Below, piece by piece: positions 37,284-45,977 of a stretch of DNA of 45,977 bases (position 1 is its first letter; every line of letters begins with the position of its first letter). The DNA lies in the NCBI GenBank assembly GCA_025980765.1, contig JAICXB010000032.1:1-45977 (forward strand). The letters run 5' to 3'. The stretch comes from Terriglobales bacterium. Lineage in GTDB: Bacteria > Acidobacteriota > Terriglobia > Terriglobales > Acidobacteriaceae. The notes below the pieces were generated by a model that saw only the letters and a program-made list of their open reading frames with translations, was not told where the DNA came from and ran no database searches. The position numbers and the translations under genes were made by a program.

Positions 37284-37629
37284 TGCTTTGAGTGTTATTG
37301 TCCGGCCGGGGAAGTAGGAGACAACCACTTAAACTAACATCGGTTTTTCGGGAGTGTCAATCAGGTTAGCTGCCAAGGAATGCTGTTTAACGGCGTCTGT
37401 TCAATGGCGGAGAGAGTTCTCGATAGGCAGTGCTAAAGACCTGGCAGACCTCGTCTTCACCATCACTGCTGCTGAACGAGAGATCGTGAAAAGGAAGGAC
37501 AAACTCCGGACTTTGCTTGACACCCGCATACGATGAGCGGAAACTAATACTTATCACCTCCGATCCGATTCAGGGTCGAATAGGCTCGCAGCAGGGGACG
37601 TTCACCGCTTCTCTGTTGTGGGCCTATTT
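37284..37629. other. Intergenic region upstream of atp operon
   Basis: About 350 nt before the composite repeat. A 60-residue frame at 37354-37536 on the plus strand has a helical look (AAEREIVKRKDKLRTLLDTR) but no start site, family match or neighbour support, so I do not call it a gene. Otherwise nothing recognised. Confidence 0.5.
37331..37360 (-). promoter_or_regulatory. Possible promoter of atp operon
   Basis: On the minus strand a perfect -35 word TTGACA (37360-37355) is followed, after 17-18 nt, by a weak -10-like word (TAGTTT or TTAGTT, near 37331-37337). It is about 50 nt upstream of the first b gene. The -10 match is poor, so this is a suggestion only. Confidence 0.3.
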
Positions 37630-37808
37630 AAGCTTCTAAGCCACTAAGCTTCTGAGCCGCTAACGGCGACGGGTTCCAATTTCAGCGTGGATGCGGGCGC
37701 CCTCGCCCGCGGTTTTGATTTGGCAACTGCATTGTGCCACATCAAAGGCGAGGGCGCCCGCATCCACGCTTAGCTTAGAAGCTCAGGAGCTCAGCGGCGT
37801 AGAAGCTT
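37630..37808. repeat. Composite inverted element, families B and D
   Basis: The core is a perfect 24-bp inverted repeat at 37684-37707 and 37747-37770 (AGCGTGGATGCGGGCGCCC and onward). Outside it are family D words: AAGCTTCTAAGCCACTAAGC at 37630 onward and CTTAGCTTAGAAGCTCAGG to AAGCTT at 37808. It lies downstream of hflX, and the last residues of hflX are encoded in it. Confidence 0.9.
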
Positions 37809-39213
37809 TTTTCTTCTCGCGATATTTTTCCAAACGACGCAGCAGCGATTGGGGACCTTTAAGGGTGAGCTGCACACGATCTGAGCGATAAGCGCGATGC
37901 AGCACATGGCAGCGCGCATCGATAGCGGCCAGCAGCTTGCCTTCACTTTGCGGAATGCTGATCTCCATAACGCTTACGGGATCGGCAATCAATTCCTCAT
38001 CGATTTTTTTCAGCAGAACCTCAAGGCCTCTCCCTTCAATTGCGGACACTTGCACTATGTTGTTTCCATCTGGCAATGTCTGCTGCTGAGCCTTCGAGAG
38101 CAGGTCAACTTTATTAAGAACGCGAATGTTTTTTTTGTCGGTGGCTTCGAGCTCGGCGAGCACTTTCTCGACTTGCTCGTCCTGTTCCGCCGCATTGGGA
38201 CTGGTTGCATCGGAGACGCGCACGATCAACGATGCACGCTGCACTTCTTCTAGCGTCGCGCGGAAGGAGGTTACCAGTGTGTGCGGCAGATTGCGGATGA
38301 ATCCAACCGTATCGGAGAGCAGCACCTTGCGTTTCGAGGGCAAAGTCAGGGAACGAAGTGTGGGATCGAGCGTCGCGAACATGCGCGAGGATTCCAATAC
38401 ACCGGCGTGGGTGAGCGCGTTAAACAGAGTGGATTTACCGGCATTGGTGTATCCCACGAGTGCAACGGTTTCCACCGGCACCGATTCCCGCCTTTGACGC
38501 TGCTGGGCGCGGACGCGGCGAACGCTGTCGAGCTGTCCCTGGACGTGACGCATGCGGCGATAGATTTTTCGACGGTCAGTTTCGAGTTGGGTCTCACCAG
38601 GTCCGCGGGTGCCGATTCCGCCGCCGAGCTGCGACATCTCCGCGCCGCGTCCGGTAAGTCTCGGTAGCAGGTATTCGAGTTGCGCCAGCTCCACTTGTAG
38701 TTGGCCCTCACGGGTGCGGGCATGACGGGCAAAAATGTCGAGTATTAGTTGCGTGCGATCGATGACCCGCGCTTGCACCTCGCGCTCGATATTGCGCAGT
38801 TGTGAGGGCGTGAGGTCGTGATCGAAGAGCACGACGTCGGCATTGGAGCCGGCTGCGGCCCCCGCAATCTCTTCCAGCTTGCCCCGGCCAATGAGGGTTG
38901 CCGGATCGAGTCTGTCGCGTCGCTGAATGATCTCGCCCACCACCTCAGCTCCGGCGCTGGTAGCGAGCTCTTGAAATTCCGCCATGGAATCTTCGGCGGA
39001 AAAGCCGCGCATTCCATTTTCGGATTCCAGTTTGCCGCGTTGGCTTGGATCCTGTTCCGCGGATTTTCGCGCGACCTGTGCCGCCTGTCTTGCTAAACGC
39101 GCTTGCGCAGTCGGTCTCCCGTGCTGGCTGCGCACATCGATGCCGACGAGAAGCGCGCGTTCGCGCGTCTGCGCATTTCCGTTTCTTGTCGATAAGGAAG
39201 GACTTCTGGCCAC
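37783..39213 (-). CDS. hflX: GTPase HflX
   Basis: A 476-residue GTPase that splits ribosomes and rescues them under stress, in cells where this was tested. The N-terminal HflX domain has [14 protein letters not shown] and [14 protein letters not shown] (205-216), the glycine-rich linker. The GTPase part has G1 GYTNAGKST (254-262), G3 DTVGF (301-305) and G4 NKVD (367-370). The extra 60 residues at the N-terminus are charged and variable. The start GTG at 39213 is 20 nt downstream of hfq. The C-terminal KASTPLSS is encoded by the repeat element 37630-37808. The gene follows hfq as in many bacteria. Confidence 0.95.
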   Translation of the reverse strand: MARSPSLSTRNGNAQTRERALLVGIDVRSQHGRPTAQARLARQAAQVARKSAEQDPSQRGKLESENGMRGFSAEDSMAEFQELATSAGAEVVGEIIQRRDRLDPATLIGRGKLEEIAGAAAGSNADVVLFDHDLTPSQLRNIEREVQARVIDRTQLILDIFARHARTREGQLQVELAQLEYLLPRLTGRGAEMSQLGGGIGTRGPGETQLETDRRKIYRRMRHVQGQLDSVRRVRAQQRQRRESVPVETVALVGYTNAGKSTLFNALTHAGVLESSRMFATLDPTLRSLTLPSKRKVLLSDTVGFIRNLPHTLVTSFRATLEEVQRASLIVRVSDATSPNAAEQDEQVEKVLAELEATDKKNIRVLNKVDLLSKAQQQTLPDGNNIVQVSAIEGRGLEVLLKKIDEELIADPVSVMEISIPQSEGKLLAAIDARCHVLHRAYRSDRVQLTLKGPQSLLRRLEKYREKKKASTPLSS

Positions 39214-39233
39214 CTGAGTGCCTGGCGCGAACT

Positions 39234-39551
39234 TCAGCCTTCGGAAACCGCGGCCGGAGGAGTCTCATGCGAAGCTCCTGCTGAAGGCCGCTCCGAGCCG
39301 GGAGGTCGATGCTCAATCACAGGACGTTCGCCATGGTGCATGCCACGCCCCATTACGACAGTCGAGATCGCATGTTTGAAAATGAGCTGCTCCTGATTGT
39401 TGGTCTCGAGCACCACTGAGTACTTGTCAAAGGAGCGGATGCGTCCGCTCAGCTTCACTCCACTCATAAGATAGATGGTGATCGGAGACTTGTCTTTGCG
39501 AGCAGTGTTGAGGAAAGTGTCCTGAATGTTCTGCGCCGGCTTGGTTTCCAT
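39234..39551 (-). CDS. hfq: RNA chaperone Hfq
   Basis: A 105-residue Hfq. The Sm1 region ([20 protein letters not shown]) and Sm2 ([14 protein letters not shown], with the KH pair) are intact, followed by a 35-residue tail rich in Pro, Glu, His and Ser. It forms a hexameric ring that pairs small RNAs with mRNA. The ATG at 39551 has AAGGAGA about 8 nt upstream; an upstream frame to 39599 is not needed. It heads the hfq-hflX unit and is divergent from a BON gene, with element 39637-39736 between. Confidence 0.95.
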   Translation of the reverse strand: METKPAQNIQDTFLNTARKDKSPITIYLMSGVKLSGRIRSFDKYSVVLETNNQEQLIFKHAISTVVMGRGMHHGERPVIEHRPPGSERPSAGASHETPPAAVSEG

Positions 39552-39636
39552 GTGCCGATCTCTCCTTGTATCCAGAACCGAATTGTTGAAGACAATCAAC
39601 GATACGGCTCAGGCCTCCATTCGTGCAAGTGACCCC

Positions 39637-39736
39637 GGGGGCAAACACGAAGGACACGAGGGACTCTGAAGGTCACGAACATTGAACAAGCCTCCGTGAC
39701 CTTATGTGTAGCCTTCCTGACCTTCGTGTTAACCCC
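39637..39736. repeat. Palindromic element, family A, divergent region
   Basis: Left arm GGGGGCAAACACGAAGGACA, right arm with TTCCTGACCTTCGTGTTAAC then CCC. It lies between hfq and the divergent BON gene. Confidence 0.8.
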
Positions 39737-39847
39737 AAGCCGCCAACCCGCGCGAACGCGCAATGTTGCGCCAGCCCTGCACAAACATACTGGCACCGCG
39801 CGATGTAACCACAGCATCTATTGAGTAGAACAAATGTTGGAGGAAAC

Positions 39848-40450
39848 ATGAGGCTACTCGCAAGTATTCTTCTGCTCGGCGGCCTGGTCTTTGCGCAATC
39901 GCAACCCAGCAGTCAGTCACAATCGAAAGCTCAATCGACTCCTGAGAACGAACAAATGGCCATCCGGCCAATGAACCCGGATGCCGGTCAGCAGCGCATC
40001 GTGAAAGAGGTGCGGCATGAACTGATCATGCTGCCCTACTACTCGATCTTCGACGATCTTGAGTACTCGGTAAACGGCGGCACTGTAACCCTGATGGGAT
40101 CGGTAGTGAATCCGGTGACGAAGTCAGACGCGGAAAGATCGGTGAAAAAGATTGAAGGCGTAGAACAGGTCAATAATCAAATCAAGGTGCTGCCACCTTC
40201 TCCGATGGACGATCAGATTCGGCGGAGAACTGCGCGGGCGATCTTCAATAGCGACGGGCTATTTCGCTACTCGATGGGCGCGGTGCCACCAATCCACATC
40301 ATCGTGGACAACGGCCACGTGACGCTCAAGGGGTTTGTGGACAGCGAGGGTGACAAGCAGCGGGCGAACATCGCTGCCAATCAGGTCCCGGGCGTGTTCT
40401 CGGTGACCAACGATTTGCAGGTCGCGAGTAAGTCGATCGCACAAAAGTAA
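39848..40450 (+). CDS. Exported protein with two BON domains
   Basis: A 200-residue exported protein; the ATG at 39848 follows TTGGAGGAAAC. The signal peptide is RLLASILLLGGLVFA, and a Gln/Ser-rich stretch follows. The first BON domain is about 55-115 (VKEVRHELIMLPYYSIFDDL, then VNGGTVTLMGSVVNPVTKSD), the second about 125-190 (RRTARAIFNSDGLFRYSMGA, then IIVDNGHVTLKGFVDSEGDK). The two-domain form resembles OsmY-type proteins that bind membranes and are made under stress. It is divergent from hfq. Confidence 0.9.
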   Translation: MRLLASILLLGGLVFAQSQPSSQSQSKAQSTPENEQMAIRPMNPDAGQQRIVKEVRHELIMLPYYSIFDDLEYSVNGGTVTLMGSVVNPVTKSDAERSVKKIEGVEQVNNQIKVLPPSPMDDQIRRRTARAIFNSDGLFRYSMGAVPPIHIIVDNGHVTLKGFVDSEGDKQRANIAANQVPGVFSVTNDLQVASKSIAQK

Positions 40451-40554
40451 ATCCTCGCTGGAGCCTCATGGACCGGGTGCAGCCTGTTTGGATGGCAACA
40501 CCACGCCAGACACTTTGCATCCGGTTATTTGTGCCTCCAGCGCACCTCTAACGA

Positions 40555-42390
40555 ATGCTTTACGGCAATGATGTTGCACCGGCAATTGGCGATTACGGCA
40601 TCATTGGCGATTGCCGCTCTGCCGCTCTGATCTCAAAGGGCGGTTCTCTGGATTGGCTCTGTTGGCCCTGGTTCGACAGCCCCTCAATTTTTGCCGCGAT
40701 TCTCGATACTGAGCGAGGCGGCTTCTGGCGCATTTCTCCCCGCGGCGACTATACGGTCAGCCGCCGTTATGTTCCCGGCACCAATGTGCTCGAAACCGAC
40801 TTTCACACCGCCACTGGCACGCTCCGCCTCATCGATTGCATGCCCGTTTACGACCAGCAATATACGCGTACCCACCAGATTCCAGATCGGGAAGTGCTGC
40901 GCAAGATTGAATGCATCGCCGGAGAGGTGAAGGTGAGACTGGTGTTCGCGCCACGGCCGAAATATGGACAATGCCGCTCGAAATGGAAGCATTGCGGAAA
41001 GCTTGGTGTTCGAGTGGAGTTCGTGGGCGGCGCGCTTTGGCTCACGAGCGATCTGCCTCTGCAGCTGAGCGAACGTCACGTCGAGGCCGAAGCCGTATTG
41101 CGTACAGGCGACCGCCGATATTGCTCGATGGTGATGATGGAGCACGGGCCGGCGACGCTGTCCCCGCTGGGGGAAGTTTCCGAAACCGCTTTGCATCAGT
41201 CACTGAACTGGTGGCGACACTGGTCTGAACGTTGCGAATATGACGGCCCATATCGGGACACGGTGCTGCGCAGCGCCCTGCTGCTCAAGCTGCTGGAATT
41301 CGCGCCTTCGGGCGCGATCGTCGCCGCGCCGACTTCTTCCCTGCCGGAACGCATTGGCGGAGACCTCAATTGGGATTACCGCTATTGCTGGCTGCGCGAT
41401 GCTTCCATGACTGTCACCGCGCTCTTCGGTCTGGGATATCACGACGAAGCTGAGGCGTTCATCGAATGGCTGCTGCATTCCACGCGTTTGAGTCAGCCAC
41501 GGCTGCTGGTGATGTATGGCGTGTATGGCAAGCCAATTCATCGTGAACGCGAACTTGACTACATGCAGGGCTATAGAAAATCGCGTCCGGTGCGAATGGG
41601 GAACGATGCGCGCCGGCAAATCCAGATGGACGTCTATGGCGAAGTAGTCTCAGCCACGGCGCAACTTGATGAATTCGATAAGGTCATCGACAGCTCCAAC
41701 GCGCGAGTTCTGCGCGGCATTGGCAAGTATGTTCACCAACACTGGAGGCAGCCGGACAAAGGTATATGGGAGCCACGCGGCGATCCCAAGCTCCACACTC
41801 ACTCGCTCCTGATGTGCTGGACCGCAATGGACAAGCTGCTCCGCCTGCGCAAAAGCGGTCTGCTGAAAAAGCTCGATTTGGAAATGGTTGAGAGCACACG
41901 GGAAGCGATTCGCCGTCAAATCGAAGAGCACGGCTGGAATGAGTCTCTGCAGACCTACACCGCGATTCTTGGTGGCCAGGAAGTCGATGCCAGTCTGCTG
42001 CTCATGCCGAAGCATGAGTTTGTTCGCGCCGATTCTCCCCGTATGAAGAGTACTTACAAAAGAATTCAGGAGAAGCTCGGCGCCGGGCCAGGAATGCTGT
42101 ATCGCTACTGCGATCCCGGGATGAGCCCGGGGGAAGGCGCATTCGGAATCTGCTGTTTTTGGGCTGCGGAATATCTCGCATTAGGTGGCGGATCGCTGCA
42201 CGAAGCCGACGCAGAGTTCCGGAAAGTCTTGCAGTACTCCAACGACCTGGGACTGTTTGGGGAAGAGATTGATCCCAGCGACGGAAAAGTTCTGGGAAAT
42301 TTTCCTCAGGCCTTTACTCATGTTGGTCTGATCAATACGGCGCTCACACTGGCCGAGCGCGCACAGCGCGAGGAGCAGCAGGCCGCATGA
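40555..42390 (+). CDS. Glycoside hydrolase family 15 protein
   Basis: A 611-residue GH15 protein of the bacterial glucoamylase/trehalase-like type. The N-terminal domain begins GDYGIIGDCRSAALISKGGS and contains the SLDWLCWPWFDSPS block; the (alpha/alpha)6 catalytic domain has GGDLNWDYRYCWLRDASMTV, LDYMQGYRKSRPVRMGNDAR and MDVYGEVVSA. These are the usual landmarks. It should release glucose from alpha-glucans or trehalose; the exact substrate cannot be told. No signal peptide, so it acts inside the cell. The stop overlaps the start of the next gene (ATGA), which indicates coupled translation. Confidence 0.92.
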   Translation: MLYGNDVAPAIGDYGIIGDCRSAALISKGGSLDWLCWPWFDSPSIFAAILDTERGGFWRISPRGDYTVSRRYVPGTNVLETDFHTATGTLRLIDCMPVYDQQYTRTHQIPDREVLRKIECIAGEVKVRLVFAPRPKYGQCRSKWKHCGKLGVRVEFVGGALWLTSDLPLQLSERHVEAEAVLRTGDRRYCSMVMMEHGPATLSPLGEVSETALHQSLNWWRHWSERCEYDGPYRDTVLRSALLLKLLEFAPSGAIVAAPTSSLPERIGGDLNWDYRYCWLRDASMTVTALFGLGYHDEAEAFIEWLLHSTRLSQPRLLVMYGVYGKPIHRERELDYMQGYRKSRPVRMGNDARRQIQMDVYGEVVSATAQLDEFDKVIDSSNARVLRGIGKYVHQHWRQPDKGIWEPRGDPKLHTHSLLMCWTAMDKLLRLRKSGLLKKLDLEMVESTREAIRRQIEEHGWNESLQTYTAILGGQEVDASLLLMPKHEFVRADSPRMKSTYKRIQEKLGAGPGMLYRYCDPGMSPGEGAFGICCFWAAEYLALGGGSLHEADAEFRKVLQYSNDLGLFGEEIDPSDGKVLGNFPQAFTHVGLINTALTLAERAQREEQQAA

Positions 42391-42869
42391 TATTCGTCAT
42401 CCATTGGGGTCACTGGATTTTTTGGGGATTCGTCGCCAGCGTTGCGCTGGTCTGTGCTGAATCAATCGCGCAAGGCTTGGGACTTACCCGGCTCAACCTG
42501 CCCTACATTCTCGGCGCGGCGGTTACTCCGGACCGCGATCATGCTCGCGCTCTGGGATTGCTCATGCACATTTTCACTGGGTGGATCTTCTCGTTTTTCT
42601 ACGTGATCGCGATGATGTTTCTCGGCGGCCCGGCCTGGTATCGCGGCATGATCATCGGACTGGCACATGCTTTCGTGATCTGCGTAATCGGATTTCAAGC
42701 GATGCCTGGCATCCATCCACGAATGGCCAGCGAGACCCACGGACCAACCGCAACCCGCATGATCGAGCCTCCCGGTTTCATGGGATTGAACTACGGCATC
42801 AGCACTCCGTTCGCTATCTTTGTGACGCACGCGATTTTCGGCGCAATCCTGGGCGCCTTCTACCGATAA
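42387..42869 (+). CDS. Membrane protein coupled to GH15
   Basis: A 160-residue membrane protein of unrecognised family, with about four helices: WIFWGFVASVALVCAESIAQ, LLMHIFTGWIFSFFYVIAMM, GMIIGLAHAFVICVIGFQAM, and a last one (FAIFVTHAIFGAILGAFY). It has an HxH-free loop with GPTATRMIEPPGF between helices 3 and 4. It overlaps the GH15 gene by 4 nt and so is translated with it. The function, and the reason for coupling to a sugar hydrolase, are unknown. Confidence 0.75.
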   Translation: MIFVIHWGHWIFWGFVASVALVCAESIAQGLGLTRLNLPYILGAAVTPDRDHARALGLLMHIFTGWIFSFFYVIAMMFLGGPAWYRGMIIGLAHAFVICVIGFQAMPGIHPRMASETHGPTATRMIEPPGFMGLNYGISTPFAIFVTHAIFGAILGAFYR

Positions 42870-42913
42870 GGTTCCATGTCCTTCTATTCCCTTTGTCCGC
42901 AAAATCAAAAAGC

Positions 42914-42998
42914 TCTTTACACGGGAAAGCGCGGAGGAAAACCATGCTTGGATTTTGGTTTTCTTCATCCTTCGTGTCCTCCGTGTCCTCCGTGTTAA
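42914..42998. repeat. Degenerate element of family A
   Basis: Left piece TTTACACGGGAAAGCGCGG and right piece CCTTCGTGTCCTCCGTG, then TCCTCCGTGTTAAG. The arms pair only partly. It lies between the membrane protein and the response regulator gene on the same strand. Confidence 0.6.
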
Positions 42999-43088
42999 GA
43001 ATTCCGGTTTTTGATGCGGGCTACGAAAAGCAAACTAGGTGAACTTTTTTCCGGTGTTCTACAATCCTTTGTGAGAGGATGGCCGGTT

Positions 43089-43469
43089 ATGATCACTCCC
43101 CGACCGAAGATCCTGAGTATTGACGATCACCAAGTACTCAACTTCATGCGCCAGAAAGTGCTCGCCGTAGCTGGATACGATTGCGACGTCGCTTCTTCGG
43201 CGGATCAAGGCATCAGCCTGGCAGTCAGCAACCATTACGATGCCGTCCTGCTCGACTACTACCTGCCGGGAACAACCGGAGTGCAGGTGGCGAACACGAT
43301 CAGCAGCGTGCGCCCGGGCGTCCCGATTGTGCTTGTCACCGGAGAAGAACTCCACGAGCATAGCGCGGCCGTTCACAGTTATTTGATCAAGGGCGATGGT
43401 CCTGAAGCACTGATTGCGAGACTGAAGTCAGTAGTCGGCAGCAAAACCATGCACGCGGGCGCGTGCTAG
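43089..43469 (+). CDS. Single-domain response regulator
   Basis: A 126-residue stand-alone receiver. Acidic pair D12/D13 (ILSIDDH), phosphoacceptor D56 (VLLDYYLPG), switch T84 (LVTGEE) and K101 (LIKGD) are all intact. No output domain follows, so it acts by protein contact or as a phosphate relay, as CheY and Spo0F do. The ATG at 43089 has GAGAGG about 8 nt upstream; an upstream ATG at 43011 would add 26 residues with no family character. No kinase is adjacent. Confidence 0.87.
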   Translation: MITPRPKILSIDDHQVLNFMRQKVLAVAGYDCDVASSADQGISLAVSNHYDAVLLDYYLPGTTGVQVANTISSVRPGVPIVLVTGEELHEHSAAVHSYLIKGDGPEALIARLKSVVGSKTMHAGAC

Positions 43470-43490
43470 CTGTTATTTCTCCTGCAGTAA

Positions 43491-44195
43491 TTAGCCTCTA
43501 GGCTCAATCTGGGTGACCGTTGCGAGTCTTCCCTTCTGCGAGCGCATGAAATCCTGCACGAGAAAGCCAATCACCGCCGACATACCCGAACCGAGAATGC
43601 TCAACACAATTGAGGCCAGGTACTTCGGGTAAGAGCCCAGGGAACCGCTCTCGCTTGGGATCCCGGAGCCGCCTTGCGAAGTAACAAAAAGTCCACGGCG
43701 GTCCTGACTGATGCTCAATGAATTTTCCTGATTTGGGCTGAAGAAGATAGAGGAGGTTCTGGTCTGATCGTAACCGTCCGCCCTTGCATTGAGCCTCACC
43801 TGCACAGTATGTCGTCCGGAGGTCACTGCGACGCTCTTAGCCAAACCACGTGCCTTGCTACCGCCGAACAGTCCGAAGCGTTTTCTGGTTCCGCTTACTT
43901 CTCCTCGGTAAACCAAGTCCCCGTCAATCGAAACCGAAACCTCGGCTGAGGGGAAGCTGTGCTGGCAAAAAATGTTGAGCTTTGCCGGTTTTGAGAGAGC
44001 GGAAGAGAGAGCCACTCCGCCAATCACGAGCATAACTACAGCAGCGGCCGCAAGGCGAATCTTGCGCGGGAGCTTCTGCAGGCGCGCCCTGAGAGTTTGC
44101 ACCCACGTCCAAGTCTGAGGAAAGGACGTCATTGGTGGTGAGCCTTCCCGCGAATCAGACGGAGTTATTGGCCCAGGGCTGGGAATTTCCGGCAT
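43491..44195 (-). CDS. Membrane protein of unknown function
   Basis: A 234-residue protein with two membrane helices: about 47-66 (IRLAAAAVVMLVIGGVALSS) and about 195-213 (YLASIVLSILGSGMSAVIGF). Between them is a beta-rich region outside the cytoplasm, with strands such as LNIFCQHSFPSAEVSVSIDG and GRHTVQVRLNARADGY. No family was recognised. The start at 44195 or an internal ATG at 44132 are both possible and neither has a strong ribosome site. It converges on the response regulator with 21 nt between. Confidence 0.65.
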   Translation of the reverse strand: MPEIPSPGPITPSDSREGSPPMTSFPQTWTWVQTLRARLQKLPRKIRLAAAAVVMLVIGGVALSSALSKPAKLNIFCQHSFPSAEVSVSIDGDLVYRGEVSGTRKRFGLFGGSKARGLAKSVAVTSGRHTVQVRLNARADGYDQTRTSSIFFSPNQENSLSISQDRRGLFVTSQGGSGIPSESGSLGSYPKYLASIVLSILGSGMSAVIGFLVQDFMRSQKGRLATVTQIEPRG

Positions 44196-44273
44196 TCTGC
44201 AGCCATTTTCGGCCAGCAGTGCGGGAATTCACTAGTTACTTCGGGACAGTCACTGTTGAGCAATGCAAAGCAC

Positions 44274-44771
44274 TCAGTGAGTCCGCAGGAGATAGAACAC
44301 CCCCGCGACAACCGCGATGGGCAACACAATCAACGCCGCTGCGCATAGCAACAGTAAAGTAAAGAAGAACCAGTCGCGGCGCACGTGCTGGGTTCGCTGA
44401 CCGGCGCGATCGCGCACCAGGAGCCTGTAATTCATGCGGTTCGATTTCCACACAGTGTCGAACACATCTCCGACTACTGGAATCGAGCCGAGGAGAGTAT
44501 CGATTGCGATATTTGCGACCATGCGCATCACGGTGACCTTTGCCAAACCACGTCGCCACGCAGTAAACACGATCAGAAATGAAAGCAGGCCGGTGATTAC
44601 ATCTCCCAGGCCGGGCACCAGTCCCACGATCGGGTCCAATCCAAAGCGAATCCTGGTTCCGGGAATCTGAAAGATATCGTCGAGCACGGCAGCAAGGTGA
44701 TCGAGTTGCTCATCCGTCAGCCCACCAGACCGTTGCAGCGGCGGGAGAATCTCAGGTTCCTGGCTGGTCAT
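44274..44771 (-). CDS. DUF4112 membrane protein
   Basis: A 165-residue protein of the DUF4112 family: LDHLAAVLDDIFQIPGTRIR, FGLDPIVGLVPGLGDVITGL, VANIAIDTLLGSIPVVGDVF and DTVWKSNRMNYRLL. Two hydrophobic segments plus one at the end (FFTLLLLCAAALIVLPIAVV) cross or lie in the membrane. The role of the family is unknown. The ATG at 44771 has GGAGAGCCAACG upstream. The 78-nt space to the next minus-strand gene (43491) suggests they may share a transcript. Confidence 0.88.
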   Translation of the reverse strand: MTSQEPEILPPLQRSGGLTDEQLDHLAAVLDDIFQIPGTRIRFGLDPIVGLVPGLGDVITGLLSFLIVFTAWRRGLAKVTVMRMVANIAIDTLLGSIPVVGDVFDTVWKSNRMNYRLLVRDRAGQRTQHVRRDWFFFTLLLLCAAALIVLPIAVVAGVFYLLRTH

Positions 44772-44880
44772 CGTTGGCTCTCCGGATTTCAGAACCCGAA
44801 AACAATTTGCGATCGGGTGATTTGAAATCACAAAATCAGAAATCGCGAAATCACAAATTTCTTAGATGTATGCTTCCTGA

Positions 44881-45849
44881 ATGTCGCGTTCGTTGAAAGC
44901 CCACATCCTGCTGGTATTGGTGACGCTGGTTTGGGGAGCGACATTCGTCCTCATCAAGAATGCGGTCGAGCGCGATGCTACGCCCCTGCTCTTCAACTTT
45001 GTGCGCATGACGCTGGCGGCATTGACGCTGGCTGTGATCTTCTACCGTGAGATCGCGCGTATTGGGCGCCAATCGTTCGTCGCCGGGGCGGTCACCGGCA
45101 TATTCCTGTGGCTGGGCTATGAGTTCCAGACTACCGGCCTGCGCCTCACCAGCGCTTCGAAATCTGCATTCATCACCGGTTTATCTGTGGTCCTGGTCCC
45201 TCTATTCATGGTGATTGGCTGGGGACGCAAGGTCAGCGCATGGACATGCTTCGGCGTAATTTCCGCGTTGCTGGGACTATTTCTGCTGACCGTACCCGCC
45301 GGCGAGAGCGGAATCGGAAATTGGACGAGCGTAAATCGTGGCGACCTGCTCACACTGGCATGCGCCGTGAGCTTTGGGCTGCAAATTATCTTTCTCGGGC
45401 AAGCGACAGAGAAGAATTCCTTTGCGCAACTCGGGTTTATGCAAATTGCCACCGCTGCGGTTCTGATGGGCATTACTGTTCCCATTGCGGAACAGGCCCA
45501 CATTTACTGGTCTTCCCGCGTGATCTGGGGAATTCTGATTACGGGTCTGCTTGGCACGGCGGCAGCATTCACCATTCAGGCCTGGGCGCAACAATTCATC
45601 TCTCCCACACATACCGGCTTGATTTTTTCCCTGGAGCCGGTCTTTGCCTGGATCACTTCGTACATCGTTCTCGGTGAGCGCTTAGGGATGCGCGCTGGAG
45701 CAGGAGCGCTGTTAATTTTAGGCGGCGTGCTGGTTTCGGAGTTGCTCGGCAGAGATTCAGTACCATCGGCGGTAGCAGAGGAACCCGAGCAGCAGAACCC
45801 ACCGGTTACCGCGGGAGGTACTGTTTCGCGCGCAAAAGCCCGTCAATAG
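44881..45849 (+). CDS. EamA/DMT-family transporter
   Basis: A 322-residue inner-membrane transporter with two EamA halves, about five helices each. The first half starts LVTLVWGATFVLIKNAVERD, and the second has AVSFGLQIIFLGQATEKNSF; the final helices contain PVFAWITSYIVLGERLG. The tail of about 35 residues after RDSVPS is hydrophilic. DMT transporters move metabolites or drugs; no substrate can be given. A short repeated word (GAAATCAC) precedes it at 44825-44860. Nothing else is seen in 45850-45977. Confidence 0.9.
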   Translation: MSRSLKAHILLVLVTLVWGATFVLIKNAVERDATPLLFNFVRMTLAALTLAVIFYREIARIGRQSFVAGAVTGIFLWLGYEFQTTGLRLTSASKSAFITGLSVVLVPLFMVIGWGRKVSAWTCFGVISALLGLFLLTVPAGESGIGNWTSVNRGDLLTLACAVSFGLQIIFLGQATEKNSFAQLGFMQIATAAVLMGITVPIAEQAHIYWSSRVIWGILITGLLGTAAAFTIQAWAQQFISPTHTGLIFSLEPVFAWITSYIVLGERLGMRAGAGALLILGGVLVSELLGRDSVPSAVAEEPEQQNPPVTAGGTVSRAKARQ

Positions 45850-45977
45850 CAGCGATTCTCGCTCACATTGATGCAGGTTCTGCGTCCAACATTTCGTACG
45901 CTTCATCTAATCGAATAGAAGTGAAAGGTAACTCTCACCTCCCGGCCCGCCTGCCTGTCCGACCCGCTATAATGAGA

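Noticed and set aside
37354..37536. 60-residue frame before the atp operon
   Set aside because: The C-terminal half looks helical, but there is no good start site or neighbour support.
45968..45973. TATAAT word at the window end
   Set aside because: A perfect -10 word but no -35 at the right distance, and the next gene is outside the window.

Overview
The window looks like a piece of an Acidobacteriota chromosome, probably from the Terriglobia (Acidobacteriia; Koribacter-like). The reasons are a 1.17 kDa-scale residue count TonB-dependent receptor with an N-terminal carboxypeptidase-regulatory domain, an ADOP-type permease, DUF2911 and DUF5666-like exported proteins, many M28/M24 peptidases, a GC-rich base composition, and many palindromic intergenic repeats. 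No tRNA, rRNA, IS element, prophage or CRISPR array was recognised. The assignment is from gene content only.

Layout. 1-5.9 kb: zinc-ribbon protein, rpsU (TTG start, with hairpin terminator), gamma-carbonic anhydrase, class I aminotransferase, and a fused AMP-ligase/acyl-carrier/PlsC lipid enzyme convergent with it. 6-10.2 kb: large TonB-dependent receptor. 10.7-14.6 kb: RG-rich receiver-like protein, HIT hydrolase, a small coiled-coil protein coupled to RlpA, a HicBA toxin-antitoxin pair, and a SAM methyltransferase that carries a signal peptide. 14.7-21 kb: MsbA-like ABC exporter, a second RlpA-like protein, thiD, an exported TPR protein and a DUF5666-like exported protein. 21-25.6 kb: M24 peptidase homologue translationally coupled to a mandelate-racemase-type enolase, a 54-residue zinc-finger gene, a BON protein and a DUF2911-TPR protein. 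25.9-30.7 kb: an ADOP permease broken by a frameshift, a PA2169/DUF2383 protein and an exported M28 peptidase.

30.7-37.3 kb holds an ATP synthase operon on the minus strand, ordered b, b (with signal peptide), delta, alpha, gamma, beta, epsilon; subunits a and c are not present. 37.8-39.6 kb is hfq-hflX. 39.8-45.9 kb holds a double-BON protein, a GH15 glucoamylase/trehalase-type enzyme coupled to a membrane protein, a single-domain response regulator, two membrane proteins and an EamA transporter.

The most distinctive feature that ordinary gene calling would miss is the set of dispersed inverted-repeat elements (at least four families). They sit in four of seven convergent gene junctions, in two divergent regions and inside the ATP synthase operon, and several supply stop codons or C-terminal tails of the neighbouring genes. 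Other points worth attention are an M24 protein with two of five metal ligands replaced, an exported methyltransferase, an ATP synthase b subunit with a signal peptide and long linker, and an RG-rich protein carrying an altered receiver domain.
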